Shown here piece by piece: positions 8,345 through 17,293 of a stretch of DNA of 64,000 nt (the stretch's first letter is position 1; each line of letters begins with the position of its first letter). The notes under the pieces were generated by a model. It was given only the letters and a program-made list of their open reading frames with translations. It searched no databases and was not told the DNA's origin. The position numbers and the translations under genes were made by a program. This DNA comes from Burkholderia sp. Ax-1719 (GTDB taxonomy: Bacteria > Pseudomonadota > Gammaproteobacteria > Burkholderiales > Burkholderiaceae), in the NCBI RefSeq assembly GCF_011753055.1, contig NZ_VWWJ01000001.1, positions 434,001 through 498,000 of the forward strand, written 5' to 3'.

Positions 8345-9253
8345 ATGAAACGCCGGACCTTGCTCGCCGCCCTGCTGGGCGGCGCGTTGCTCGACTTCAT
8401 GAGCGCCGGCGCGCTTGCGCGGGACGCCGTGCCGCGCCGCGCGATCGTGCTCGACTGGGGCCTGGCGGAGTTGATGCTCGCGATCGGCGTCGTGCCCGTG
8501 GGCATGGCGAATACCGTGGGATTTCGCCGCAATTTCAAGGCTTGCCCGGTGCCGGATCCGGTCGTCGATCTGGGCCTGATGTTTCAGCCCAATATGGAAC
8601 TGATGCTCGCGCTCAAGCCTGACCTCATTGTCATTACGCCTGCTCACGCGTCGATGCGCGGCGCGCTTGAACGCCTCGCGCCGACCGTCACGCTCGGCCA
8701 GTTTCGGGCCAGCCCCACGCCGTACACGGGGGCCTGCGAGGAAACGATGCGCCTTGCGCATCTGTTCGATCGCGAATCACAGGGTGCAGCCGCCGTGCTG
8801 AAATCGCAGCGTGCGATTGCAGCGGCGCGCGCGAGGCTCGCGGCGCTGCCGGCATACGCGAACGGTAGCGCCGCGCCCATCTACCTGACACGCTTTATCG
8901 ACGAATCGCATCTGCGCGTGTTCGGCGCGCGCAGCCTGTTCGGTGAACTGCTGGGACGACTGGGGTTGCGCAACGCGTGGGGCCGCGCGGACAGTGCGTC
9001 CTCCGCGATGATCGGCTTCGATGCGCTCGACGCCGATCATCGTGCGACGCTCGTTCATGTGGGTGCGCTGCCTGCCATGACAGCGTCGATGATGCAGACG
9101 AGCCGTGTCTGGCAGGCGATGCCGTTCGCACGGCCAGGCCGCATGACGGGTATGTCCGACACGCCCGCCGAGGGCGGGATCCTGAGCGCCGCATCCTTCG
9201 CGCACGCGCTTGTCGATGCGTTGTCCTCGCTGCCTGCAACGGAGGCCGCATGA
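8345..9253 (+). CDS. Siderophore ABC transporter periplasmic binding protein (FhuD-like)
   Basis: A 302-residue class III periplasmic binding protein. The N-terminus KRRTLLAALLGG carries paired arginines before a hydrophobic stretch, so export may use Tat, as for some FhuD proteins. The body has the FhuD-type opening (RAIVLDWGLAELMLAIGVVPVGMA), then LMLALKPDLIVITP at about residues 80-95. It starts 31 bp after the receptor and its stop overlaps the permease start (ATGA), so the three genes are co-translated. It should deliver the ferric siderophore, after passage through the receptor, to the permease encoded next. Confidence 0.9.
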   Translation: MKRRTLLAALLGGALLDFMSAGALARDAVPRRAIVLDWGLAELMLAIGVVPVGMANTVGFRRNFKACPVPDPVVDLGLMFQPNMELMLALKPDLIVITPAHASMRGALERLAPTVTLGQFRASPTPYTGACEETMRLAHLFDRESQGAAAVLKSQRAIAAARARLAALPAYANGSAAPIYLTRFIDESHLRVFGARSLFGELLGRLGLRNAWGRADSASSAMIGFDALDADHRATLVHVGALPAMTASMMQTSRVWQAMPFARPGRMTGMSDTPAEGGILSAASFAHALVDALSSLPATEAA

Positions 9254-11280
9254 GCGTGGCGAGAACGGCACTGTGCGTACCGAAGCCCCGCACGCCGCTA
9301 TGGCCGGTTAGCGCGCTATACGCATTCGCCATCCTGCTGTTCGTGCTGCGCCTGGACGCGCAGCTTGCCCCCGCATTCTGGTGGCAGGCGCTCGTGGCTC
9401 CGGCGAACGCCGATGTAGCGCAACTGCTTGTGCACTACGGCGAAATGCCACGCGCGGCCGTCACGCTGCTGTGCGGCGCGGCGCTTGGCCTGGCGGGCGC
9501 CGCGACACAGCAGGTGTTGCGCAATCCGCTCGCCGAACCGATGACGCTCGGCGTTTTTTCGGGGGCATGGCTGGCGCTTGCGCTCGCCACCGTTTTCGCC
9601 CCGTTCCTGCTCGTGGACGGCCGTGATGCGGTGGCGCTCGCGGGCGGGGCGGTGTCTCTGGCGGCCGTGTTCGCGCTGGCCGCGCGGCGCGGCATGTCGC
9701 CGCTCGCGCTGATCCTCGCGGGCATGATCGTGAACCTCTGTGGCGGGGCGTTCTGTCTCGCGTTGGCCATCTCGCACTACGACCTGCTGAGCGGTCTGCT
9801 GGTATGGGGTGGCGGTTCGTTCGCGCAGCACGACTGGCAGGTGGCGAGAGCACTGTCGCTGCGTTTCGCGGCGTGCGCGCTGCCCTTGCTGCTGTTGTGG
9901 CGGCCGCTGGCCGTCTTCGATCTCGGCGAGACGGTCGCGTCGAGTCTCGGTGTCTCGATGCGCGCTACGCGCAGCCTGACGCTCGGCATCACATTGCTCA
10001 TCGCGGCTTTCGTGGTGAGCGCGGTGGGCGTGATTGGCTTTGTTGGATTGTCGGCGCCAGCGGTGGCGCGGCTCGCGGGCGCGCGTCGCCTGCGCGGACG
10101 CATGATCTGGTCACCGCTGACCGGCGCGGCCTTGCTGTGGCTCGCCGATCAGGTCGCGCAACTTTGCACAACCCGATTCGGCATGATGATCCCTACCGGC
10201 GCCATCACGACGCTGATCGGCGCGCCGATTCTGCTGGTGATGCTGCGTCGCCTGCGCGGTCGTCCCGATCTCGTGCGAGCAGACTCGCGGCACAGCATGC
10301 TGTTTGCGCCGCCGGGTTTGCGCGTCGTCGCGCTCTTGAGCCTGCTGTCGCTGGCGACGGTCGTGGTCGTTTCGCTCACCCTCGGACGCGGTCTCGCAGG
10401 CTGGCATCTGGGCGACGCGCGTGAAACGCTCGCGCTGCTGTTCCTGCGCCTGCCGCATGTCGTGGCGGCGGCGGGCGTGGGCGTGCTGCTCGCGCTCTCG
10501 GGCGCGCTGGTGCAGCGTATGACCGGCAATCCGATGGCGAGCCCGGATCTGCTCGGGGTATGCGCGGGCGGCGCGCTCGGCCTGACGGGCGCATTGTTCC
10601 TGACCGCCCACCCAGGCCTGCCGACCTTTCTGGTCTGGTGCGCGGGCGGTTCGATGCTGACGCTGGGCGCGCTCGTGCTGATTACGCGCGCCTCCTCGTT
10701 CTCGCCCGACACGCTGATCCTCGCCGGCATGACGTTGAGCGCGGCGTTCCAGGCCATCTCCGTGATCGCCGTGTCGAGCGGCGATCCGCGCGTCATCGTC
10801 CTCTACAACCTGCTGGCGGGATCGACCTACAACGTCGGGCCGACGATGGCCGCGCTCGTGGCCGGCTGTGCGCTGCTCGCGCTGGCGGCCGTGCCGCTGT
10901 GTCGGCGCTGGCTCGAAATTTTGCCGCTCGGCGATGCGGTTTCGGTGGGGCTCGGTGTGCGCATCGGCCGCGCGCGTCTGGGCCTCCTGATGCTAGGCGC
11001 GCTGATGAGCGCGATCGCCACGCTCGTGATCGGGCCGCTGTCCTTCATCGGTCTGATGGCGCCGCACATGGCTCGCATGCTCGGAATTCGCCGCGCGATG
11101 CCCTTGCTATACGTGGCTGCCGCGTTTGGTGCGACGCTGATGATTGCGTCGGACTGGCTCGGCCGCTGGGTGTTGTTCCCGCAGGAAATGCCGGCTGGCG
11201 TGATGGCCACGCTGCTCGGCGGACTTTATCTGATCCTCACAATGTTCCGGCGTCCGGCGCAAGATCGGCCCGGTTCATGA
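9250..11280 (+). CDS. FhuB-type siderophore ABC permease, two fused BtuC domains
   Basis: About 676 residues in two homologous halves, each with roughly ten membrane segments. The repeated landmarks are LGLAGAATQQVLRNPLAEP near residue 80 and LALSGALVQRMTGNPMASP in the second half, and VGVIGFVGLSAP versus IGPLSFIGLMAPH. These match the FecCD/BtuC family; FhuB of E. coli has the same fused layout and 660 residues. The start is fixed by the ATGA overlap with the binding-protein stop and by GGAGG four bases upstream. No FhuC-like ATPase gene follows; the next gene is an exporter with its own ATPase. The import ATPase must therefore come from elsewhere in the genome. Confidence 0.92.
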   Translation: MSVARTALCVPKPRTPLWPVSALYAFAILLFVLRLDAQLAPAFWWQALVAPANADVAQLLVHYGEMPRAAVTLLCGAALGLAGAATQQVLRNPLAEPMTLGVFSGAWLALALATVFAPFLLVDGRDAVALAGGAVSLAAVFALAARRGMSPLALILAGMIVNLCGGAFCLALAISHYDLLSGLLVWGGGSFAQHDWQVARALSLRFAACALPLLLLWRPLAVFDLGETVASSLGVSMRATRSLTLGITLLIAAFVVSAVGVIGFVGLSAPAVARLAGARRLRGRMIWSPLTGAALLWLADQVAQLCTTRFGMMIPTGAITTLIGAPILLVMLRRLRGRPDLVRADSRHSMLFAPPGLRVVALLSLLSLATVVVVSLTLGRGLAGWHLGDARETLALLFLRLPHVVAAAGVGVLLALSGALVQRMTGNPMASPDLLGVCAGGALGLTGALFLTAHPGLPTFLVWCAGGSMLTLGALVLITRASSFSPDTLILAGMTLSAAFQAISVIAVSSGDPRVIVLYNLLAGSTYNVGPTMAALVAGCALLALAAVPLCRRWLEILPLGDAVSVGLGVRIGRARLGLLMLGALMSAIATLVIGPLSFIGLMAPHMARMLGIRRAMPLLYVAAAFGATLMIASDWLGRWVLFPQEMPAGVMATLLGGLYLILTMFRRPAQDRPGS

Positions 11281-11299
11281 CGTACTCCAAAGGAGTCTC

Positions 11300-12940
11300 A
11301 TGTCTTTGCTTTTCAAGCTCGCGCGCCATTCGCGCCTGACCTTGCTGGTTGCGCTTGCAACGAGTCTCGTGAGCGGTTTTGGCAACGCGGGCCTCGTCGC
11401 GCTCATCAATCAGGCGCTGTCGGCCAGCAAAACGCAGCTCGCGCATCTGGGCGCGCAGTTCGTCGTGCTCGGCGTGGTTGTGCTAGTCACGCGCACGCTT
11501 TCGCAAACGCTCTTCATGAGCCTTGGCCAGCGCGCCAAGGCAAACCTGCGCATGCAGACGATCCGCCGTCTGGGCGACGCCTCGTTCCGGCATCTGGAGC
11601 AGCAGGGCGCGTCGCGCTCGCTTGCGGTCCTCACGCAGGACCTCGATGCGATCGTGATGCTGTTCGTGCGGATGCCCGCGCTGGCGATGCAAAGTGCCGT
11701 CATCATCGGATGTCTGGCCTATCTGAGCGTGCTGTCCTGGCAGATTCTGCTCGTCGCCATCGTGACGATCGGCGTGGGTGCTGCGGGCTTTCGCGTTGCC
11801 AATGGGCGCGCGCTTTTTCATTTGCGCGCGTCGCGCAAGCGCGAGGACGATCTGGTTCGGCACTTCCGGGCGCTATTCGACGGCGCCAAGGAACTCAAGC
11901 TGCATCGTGCGCGCCGCGCTGCGTTCATCGATGACACCCTGTCCACCAACGTCGAAGCGGTGCGCGTGCAGCGCACACGCGGTTATGTGCTCTATGCGGC
12001 GGCGGCGAGTTGGGGCAGCTTCATTCTGTTCGCTTTCATCGGCATCACGCTGTTTGTGGTCGCGCTGCGCTATCCCGTGAATCCGCATGTGATGTCGGGA
12101 TACGCAATGGTGTTTCTCTACATGATCATGCCGATCGAATCGCTATTGTCGGCGATTCCGAATATTGGCACGGCACGCGTTGCGCTTGAGCGCATCGAGC
12201 AGGTGAATGCCGAACTGCCGCTCGAAAAAGGCATGGACGCACCCGTCACGCGAGGTTTCGAGCGCATCGTGCTTGAGGGCGTCACGCACCGCTATTTCCG
12301 CGAAAAGGAGAACGAGGTTTTCACGCTCGGGCCGATCGATCTCAGCTTCAGGCCTGGCGAACTGATCTATCTGATCGGCGGCAATGGCAGCGGCAAGACT
12401 ACGCTTGCGAAGATGATCGTGGGTCTCTATGCGCCTGAAACCGGTCGGATTCTGGTCAACGGCGCAAGTGTGGACGAAGGCAGTCGTGACAGTTATCGCC
12501 AGCTTTTTTCTGTGGTGTTCAGCGACTTCTTTTTATTCGACAGCCTGCTGGGGATACGTTTCGATGGTCTTGACCAGACCGCACAGGATCTGCTCAGGCA
12601 ACTGCAACTCGATCACAAGGTTCGCATCCAGGACGGCACGTTTTCCACGCTGGACCTTTCGCAAGGGCAGAGAAAGCGCCTTGCGCTGCTGGTTGCCTAT
12701 CTGGAGGACCGGCCGTTCTATCTGTTCGACGAGTGGGCCGCCGACCAAGACCCGCTATTCAAGGACGTGTTCTATCGCACGCTGCTCCCCGAATTGAAGG
12801 CAAAGGGCAAGACGGTGCTCGTCATCACGCACGACGACCGCTATTTCCATCTGGCCGACCGTTATATCAAGCTGGAATACGGCCAACTGGTGGAAACAGG
12901 CGTGGGCGCGAATCTTCGCGTGCTATCTGCGAACGGCTAA
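11300..12940 (+). CDS. PvdE/SyrD-like cyclic peptide ABC exporter
   Basis: A 546-residue half-transporter. A six-helix membrane domain (about 1-320) is followed by an ATPase with Walker A GGNGSGKT, a signature-like LSQGQRKRLALL, Walker B FYLFDEWAADQD and the H-loop VITHDD. The unusual Walker B ending EWAADQDP is characteristic of the cyclic-peptide exporter family (PvdE, SyrD), which moves peptide siderophore precursors across the inner membrane. It starts 19 bp after the permease with AAAGGAG upstream, so it belongs to the same operon. This pairing of import genes with an exporter is typical of siderophore NRPS clusters, but no NRPS gene is in the window. Confidence 0.92.
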   Translation: MSLLFKLARHSRLTLLVALATSLVSGFGNAGLVALINQALSASKTQLAHLGAQFVVLGVVVLVTRTLSQTLFMSLGQRAKANLRMQTIRRLGDASFRHLEQQGASRSLAVLTQDLDAIVMLFVRMPALAMQSAVIIGCLAYLSVLSWQILLVAIVTIGVGAAGFRVANGRALFHLRASRKREDDLVRHFRALFDGAKELKLHRARRAAFIDDTLSTNVEAVRVQRTRGYVLYAAAASWGSFILFAFIGITLFVVALRYPVNPHVMSGYAMVFLYMIMPIESLLSAIPNIGTARVALERIEQVNAELPLEKGMDAPVTRGFERIVLEGVTHRYFREKENEVFTLGPIDLSFRPGELIYLIGGNGSGKTTLAKMIVGLYAPETGRILVNGASVDEGSRDSYRQLFSVVFSDFFLFDSLLGIRFDGLDQTAQDLLRQLQLDHKVRIQDGTFSTLDLSQGQRKRLALLVAYLEDRPFYLFDEWAADQDPLFKDVFYRTLLPELKAKGKTVLVITHDDRYFHLADRYIKLEYGQLVETGVGANLRVLSANG

Positions 12941-13060
12941 TCCCGTCGGGCAAACGGGCAAGCGGCGTTCATATGAGGCGCCCCGGACGCGTGCTGGCGA
13001 CCGGGCAACCCATTAAAGGCCGACCCTATATTGCCGTTAACAGATAGCTGTGCCCAAGGA

Positions 13061-13882
13061 ATGAGAGGATGGGGAGTGGATTACAGCAGGAAAAGAACGG
13101 GAATTAACGCAGTGGTGGTGATCGTGGGATGTTCGTTGGTGGCTCAGGTAGCCAATGCTATTGCGCAGACCAAGGTTAATCCCGGCGCGCAAGTTCATAA
13201 CGTTCAGGTGCACCACGCTCAGCCATCCCGTCATCCGATGGTTATGGCGCGGTCACACGAACACCGAAGGCCTGAGCATCTACGACACTTCGAGCGCTCG
13301 AAACACGAGCAGCGCACCGAACACGAGGAACGCGCGAAACGCAAACGAGAGGTGACGGCCCACTCGGGCGGCCGCAGAAATATTCATCGTGTGCGGATGC
13401 GCAAACACCCGGTGCATCACGGCGAGGTCAGCTACGTTCAACGGGCGCCAGCCGTGCAAGAGTTGTGGTCCACCCAGACCCAGCGCGCTCCCACGTGGGT
13501 CCTGCCGCAAGTCTGCGATCAGGTGTTGAACTACACCGGCGCGTGCCAACCAGCGGTTCTGGAGAGTTTGAAAGTGCTCGGCCTCCAGGTGCCGAACGTG
13601 GAAGACCGAGGGCAGATGGCCCAGCATCTCCAATCAATTCTGGATCGCCAGGGGTTGGAGCGGGTGCAGGCGCAATGCCAGGCGCTATTGCTTGAAGATC
13701 AGCGAAAGATCAACGGGCTGCAAACACTGTTGGCTCGAGCACATGTCGTCCCTTCGGATGACTGCTCTCAGGAGATCCGGAATCTGGCGAACCAGGCTAC
13801 TGTTGCCCAGACGCCGTCCGCGTCCGTTGCTACAGGTGCGTCTGACGTCGCTCAGGCACCCGTGGCCGCTTCCGGACAATAG
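13061..13882 (+). CDS. Exported His/Arg-rich protein, unknown function
   Basis: About 273 residues with a hydrophobic export segment (INAVVVIVGCSLVAQVANA) after a short basic N-region. The next hundred residues are very rich in His, Arg, Lys and Glu (clusters such as HEHRRPEHLRHFE and KHPVHH), suggesting metal or polyanion binding. The C-terminal half is better structured, with Cys at VCDQV, GACQP, AQCQA and DDCSQ, and ends in an Ala/Val/Thr tail. An alternative GTG start at 13076 has a better-spaced GAGG than the ATG chosen. It stands alone between the siderophore operon and a TetR gene. No known family is recognised; coding status rests on the signal peptide and sustained composition. Confidence 0.65.
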   Translation: MRGWGVDYSRKRTGINAVVVIVGCSLVAQVANAIAQTKVNPGAQVHNVQVHHAQPSRHPMVMARSHEHRRPEHLRHFERSKHEQRTEHEERAKRKREVTAHSGGRRNIHRVRMRKHPVHHGEVSYVQRAPAVQELWSTQTQRAPTWVLPQVCDQVLNYTGACQPAVLESLKVLGLQVPNVEDRGQMAQHLQSILDRQGLERVQAQCQALLLEDQRKINGLQTLLARAHVVPSDDCSQEIRNLANQATVAQTPSASVATGASDVAQAPVAASGQ

Positions 13883-14037
13883 AGCGACAGCTGCAGAATC
13901 ACTTCGGTCACGTTGGCAGAGAAGCGACGTGAGGTCAGGCGTGCGGCAATTCGTGCTTTCGCTCAAGCGTTGACGGAGACTCGGGAATTCGCATTGCTAT
14001 ACTCGCGGGCATATGAACTTCAGAGAATCCGTTCAAC

Positions 14038-14694
14038 ATGGCTGCCTCAAACGGGCGATCCAGATCGCCAGGTGAAAAGCGTAGCAGAGGGCGTCCTGCA
14101 GGCAGCGCGCTGAGTGGCTTCGATTCGCTGCTTCGCGGCGCTCGTCAGATGTTCGCGACGCAAGGTTACGAAGGCACGAGTGTGCGTGAAATTGCGCGAC
14201 TCGCGAGCGTCGATCCAGCGCTCATGTCGCATCATTTCGGGTCGAAGGAAGGCTTGTGGAAAGCGGTGGTGGAGCAACTTTCCCAACAGCTCAGCCCGTT
14301 GATCGAAGCCACGGAGCAACTGCAGTCCGCACGCATGTCGGCGCGCGAGCGCATCAAGCAGGCGCTGACTCTCTTCATCGATTTTGTCCTGGAAGACCGC
14401 TATATCGGCATGTTTTTCTCGACGGCGACCACGGAGCAGGGCGAGCGTCTGAATGTGCTGATCGAAGGTTTGATGCGACCGTATCGCAACGCATTCGTCC
14501 CGCTGCTAGTCGATGCGATGGAGGCGGGCAAGCTCAAGCCGCACGATCCCGATTTGATGCACTACATGATGGTGAATGCGATCAGCAATGCCGTGTCTTA
14601 TAGCCACGTGCTGTCGAAGTTTTCCAATTTGCCCAATGAACCTGAGGCATTCAGGCAGTCTGTGCTTGAAATTGCGCTTGGTATTTTCCGTTAG
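14038..14694 (+). CDS. TetR family transcriptional regulator
   Basis: A 218-residue regulator. A basic low-complexity leader (RSRSPGEKRSRGRPAG) precedes the TetR DNA-binding domain at about residues 27-75 (GARQMFATQGYEGTSVREIARLA, then SHHFGSKEGLWKAVVE). The C-terminal ligand domain is all-helical and includes DRYIGMFFSTATTEQGERL. Its 3' end overlaps the convergent LysR gene by 44 bp. It is not adjacent to an obvious target; the efflux operon beyond the LysR gene is a candidate but has its own TetR at the other end. Confidence 0.9.
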   Translation: MAASNGRSRSPGEKRSRGRPAGSALSGFDSLLRGARQMFATQGYEGTSVREIARLASVDPALMSHHFGSKEGLWKAVVEQLSQQLSPLIEATEQLQSARMSARERIKQALTLFIDFVLEDRYIGMFFSTATTEQGERLNVLIEGLMRPYRNAFVPLLVDAMEAGKLKPHDPDLMHYMMVNAISNAVSYSHVLSKFSNLPNEPEAFRQSVLEIALGIFR

Positions 14695-15694
14695 CGCCCG
14701 CGCGCGGCGTGCGCACGCGTTGCTCGGTGGGAAAGTGAGCGGCCGTCGCGACTGATCGTATGGTCGCCACGTCCTCCACGGATTCTGCACGAATGGATTC
14801 GCGCAGTCCGTGCGCCGACGCCACGAGATGATCGATAAACGTCCGCACCTTGGCGGGCAGATGCTCGCGGCTTGGATACACGACACTGATGGACACTGGC
14901 GGTGTCGCGTAAGCGGGCAACACCACATTCAATACCCCTTCCGCAATATCCTCACGGGCGATCGCCATAGGAACAAAACCTATTCCGACGCCTGCCCGGA
15001 TCATCTGCATGAGCGCGTCGATGTTGTTGACCAGCATCGCGGGTTTCTGTTCGAGCCGGAAGCGCCCTTCGGGGCCTTCCAGCTGCACATCGCCGGTCGC
15101 GGCATGCCGCGCGGCCATCGCAATGTACTCGTGATTGACCAGTTCGCCCGGACGAGCAGGCGTGCCGCAACGCGCGAGGTACTCGGGCGACGCACACGCA
15201 ATCAGCGGCTCGTCCCATAACTGCCGCGCAATGACGCTGGTCGAGGACAGCGTGGCCGTGTCGACGAGCGCGACATCGTAGCCATCGTTGATGAGATCGA
15301 ACGGCTGATCGACGAGATCCAGCGCGATGCGTACCTGTGGAAACTGTCGGTTGTATTGATGCAGCCAGGCCGCCAGGTGGCGCCATGAAAAGAATGCAGG
15401 CGCCACGATGCGCAGCTTGCCGACAGGCTGATGCGCGAGGCTGGCAAGCGAGCGCTCGCAATCGTCCAGATCGTCGATGAGCTTGCTCATGCGCTCGAAA
15501 TACAACTGGCCGACCTCGGTGAGCGACACGCTGCGCGTGCTGCGTGAAAACAGCCGCGTACCAAGCTGTGTTTCCAGCACTTTCACATGACGGCTGAGCA
15601 TCGTACTGGAGACGTTCAGCTTTGTTGCCGCGCTGGCGATGCTCCCCGAACGCACGACTCCAAGAAAGGTGCGAATCGCTTCGAGTTGGTTCAC
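14651..15694 (-). CDS. LysR family transcriptional regulator with C-terminal extension
   Basis: A 347-residue LysR regulator. The winged helix is at about 1-60 (FLGVVRSGSIASAATKLNVSS) and the substrate-binding domain at about 90-300, with landmarks DVALVDTATL, VIARQLWDEPLIACASPEYL and MIRAGVGIGFVP. LysR proteins usually end near residue 300-310; here about 40 extra residues rich in Ala, Arg, Thr and Gln run over the 3' end of the convergent TetR gene. It is divergent from the RND efflux operon, and two copies of a palindromic element lie between them, so it probably regulates that operon. The signal it senses is unknown. Confidence 0.9.
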   Translation of the reverse strand: MNQLEAIRTFLGVVRSGSIASAATKLNVSSTMLSRHVKVLETQLGTRLFSRSTRSVSLTEVGQLYFERMSKLIDDLDDCERSLASLAHQPVGKLRIVAPAFFSWRHLAAWLHQYNRQFPQVRIALDLVDQPFDLINDGYDVALVDTATLSSTSVIARQLWDEPLIACASPEYLARCGTPARPGELVNHEYIAMAARHAATGDVQLEGPEGRFRLEQKPAMLVNNIDALMQMIRAGVGIGFVPMAIAREDIAEGVLNVVLPAYATPPVSISVVYPSREHLPAKVRTFIDHLVASAHGLRESIRAESVEDVATIRSVATAAHFPTEQRVRTPRAGANGKYQAQFQAQTA

Positions 15695-15760
15695 CAGAAT
15701 TCCCCAATGCAGATGCCTTGATCGAGCCTGAGCGGCCCGTAACGGGCTTGCTTCGACACT

Positions 15761-15782
15761 ATATTCAACGTGTGTTGAATAT
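15761..15782. promoter_or_regulatory. Operator copy 1: ATATTCAAC-N4-GTTGAATAT
   Basis: A perfect 9-bp inverted repeat, ATATTCAAC (15761-15769) and GTTGAATAT (15774-15782), around GTGT. It is 67 bp upstream of the LysR start. The same core recurs at 15925-15942. Perfect symmetry, a short spacer and duplication indicate a dimeric regulator, either the adjacent LysR protein or one of the two nearby TetR proteins. Confidence 0.7.
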
Positions 15783-15924
15783 TCTCATTCTGGGTGAATG
15801 GCACTCAAATGTCAACATCGCCCCTTCAAATCCTGACATCGACTTCTAACGTTGCAGGTCATCAACGGTGCTTTTCGTGTGCGCCGGTTGACAGCTTGCG
15901 CGGCAAACCCCTATCATCCGCAAA

Positions 15925-15942
15925 ATTCAACGAGTGTTGAAT
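15925..15942. promoter_or_regulatory. Operator copy 2: ATTCAAC-N4-GTTGAAT
   Basis: The 7-bp arms ATTCAAC (15925-15931) and GTTGAAT (15936-15942) surround GAGT. The arms are identical to the core of the copy at 15761; only the spacer differs. It lies about 120 bp before the efflux adaptor start, where it could occlude or activate that promoter. Confidence 0.7.
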
Positions 15943-16058
15943 ATGTGCGTGAATGATCCGTTGACGAAGGTGTGAGTGCTTTGATTGCCGGGAATGGTCC
16001 TAAGAATTGCGCTGGTCCGATGATGTCGGGCGGGGCGCATGGAGTCGATGAAATTAAT

Positions 16059-17282
16059 ATGGATAGCGAAATGAATCACCGTCGAAGCGCGGCCTCGGAA
16101 AGCCGTGGCGCGCTGGCGACGCGTACTCTGCTGATTGCCTGTTCGGTGGCGGGAGCGTTCGTGCTGGCGGGATGTGACAAGCCGCAGCAAGCCGCCGCAC
16201 CGATGACCGAAGTGGGCGTGGTCACGCTGGCCGAGCAACCCGTCACGTTGAAGGCCATGCTACCGGGGCGCACCAATGCCTGGCGCGTGGCGGAAGTACG
16301 GCCTCAGGTGAACGGCGTCATCAAACAGCGTCTGTTCACGGAGGGTGCGGACGTTCGTCAGGGTCAGCAGCTCTATCAGATCGACGACGCGCCGTACCGC
16401 GCGGCCTACGACAAGGCGCAAGCCGTACTGATGTCGGCGCAAAACCTTGCTGAACGCGACGCGAAACTCGTGGCAGACAATGCCGTGAGCCGTCAGCAAT
16501 ACGACGACGCCATGTCCGCATACCGGCAGGCACAGGCCGATGTGGAAACCGCCAAGGTCAATCTGGACTACACGCGCGTCTATGCACCCATTTCCGGGCG
16601 CATTGGTCGTTCCACCATCACCGAAGGCGCACTGGTCACGAGCGGCCAGACACAGGCACTCGCCGTCATCACTCAACTTGATCCGATCTACGTGGACGTC
16701 ACGCAATCGTCCACCGATTTGCTGCGGTTGCGCAAGGAACTCAAGAGCGGGCAGTTGCACACGACGGGTTCGGGAGACGCGAGCGTCGGTCTGGCGATGG
16801 AGGACGGCACGGCCTATGCCCAATCGGGCGCGCTCAAGTTCTCCGAGGTCACGGTCGATCAAGGCACCGGCTCCGTCACCGTGCGCGCCGAATTCCCGAA
16901 TCCCGATCACGAACTGCTGCCCGGGATGTTCGTGCGCGCGTCGCTGGACGAAGGGACGCGCAACGCGGCGATTCTCGTGCCGCAGCAGGGCGTGTCGCGT
17001 GATACGACCGGCAAGCCGGTAGTCTGGGTAGTGAACGCGGACAGCACCGTGCAGCAGAAGCCGATCAAGGTGGACCGCACCGTTGGCAACACGTGGCTCG
17101 TGAACGAAGGTTTGCAGGCCGGCGAGCGTGTTGTAACCGAAGGCGTGCAGCGTCTTCAGCCCGGCATGAAGGTGGTGGCGAAGCCCGCGTCGAACGTGCA
17201 CGTCGATCTGGGGCTGGAGACCAGGCAAACAGCGGAAACAACGCAATCAACGTCTGCCGCCGCGCAGTCCAACGGTAGCTAG
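16059..17282 (+). CDS. RND efflux periplasmic adaptor lipoprotein (AcrA/MexA family)
   Basis: About 407 residues. A signal peptide ends in the lipobox LAGC, so the protein is anchored to the inner membrane by lipid. The adaptor order is clear: a beta-barrel/lipoyl start ([22 protein letters not shown]), hairpin ([21 protein letters not shown]), second lipoyl half ([19 protein letters not shown]), then [18 protein letters not shown] and the membrane-proximal domain. It bridges the pump and the outer-membrane channel encoded next and starts the operon. ATGs at 16059 and 16071 are both possible; neither has a strong ribosome binding site. Control by the duplicated palindromes upstream is likely. 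Confidence 0.93.
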   Translation: MDSEMNHRRSAASESRGALATRTLLIACSVAGAFVLAGCDKPQQAAAPMTEVGVVTLAEQPVTLKAMLPGRTNAWRVAEVRPQVNGVIKQRLFTEGADVRQGQQLYQIDDAPYRAAYDKAQAVLMSAQNLAERDAKLVADNAVSRQQYDDAMSAYRQAQADVETAKVNLDYTRVYAPISGRIGRSTITEGALVTSGQTQALAVITQLDPIYVDVTQSSTDLLRLRKELKSGQLHTTGSGDASVGLAMEDGTAYAQSGALKFSEVTVDQGTGSVTVRAEFPNPDHELLPGMFVRASLDEGTRNAAILVPQQGVSRDTTGKPVVWVVNADSTVQQKPIKVDRTVGNTWLVNEGLQAGERVVTEGVQRLQPGMKVVAKPASNVHVDLGLETRQTAETTQSTSAAAQSNGS

Positions 17283-17293
17283 GCGGAGCGGTC

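Larger units (their letters stand above)
15695..16058. other. Divergent promoter region between LysR gene and RND efflux operon
   Basis: This 364-bp gap has no convincing gene. It carries two copies of the palindrome ATTCAAC-N4-GTTGAAT, one near each promoter, in locally AT-rich DNA. An open frame reaches back to 15972 upstream of the adaptor start, but its extra residues (29 codons) do not look like a signal peptide and are treated as leader. Confidence 0.6.

Noticed and set aside
6013..8538. Long open frame of 841 codons on the minus strand, antisense to the second TonB receptor
   Set aside because: It is a high-GC shadow: its protein is Arg/His/Ala-rich without motifs, while the plus strand encodes a clear receptor.
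12942..12958. CCCGT/ACGGG hairpin after the ABC exporter as terminator
   Set aside because: A 5-bp stem with a 7-nt loop and no T-run is too weak to call.
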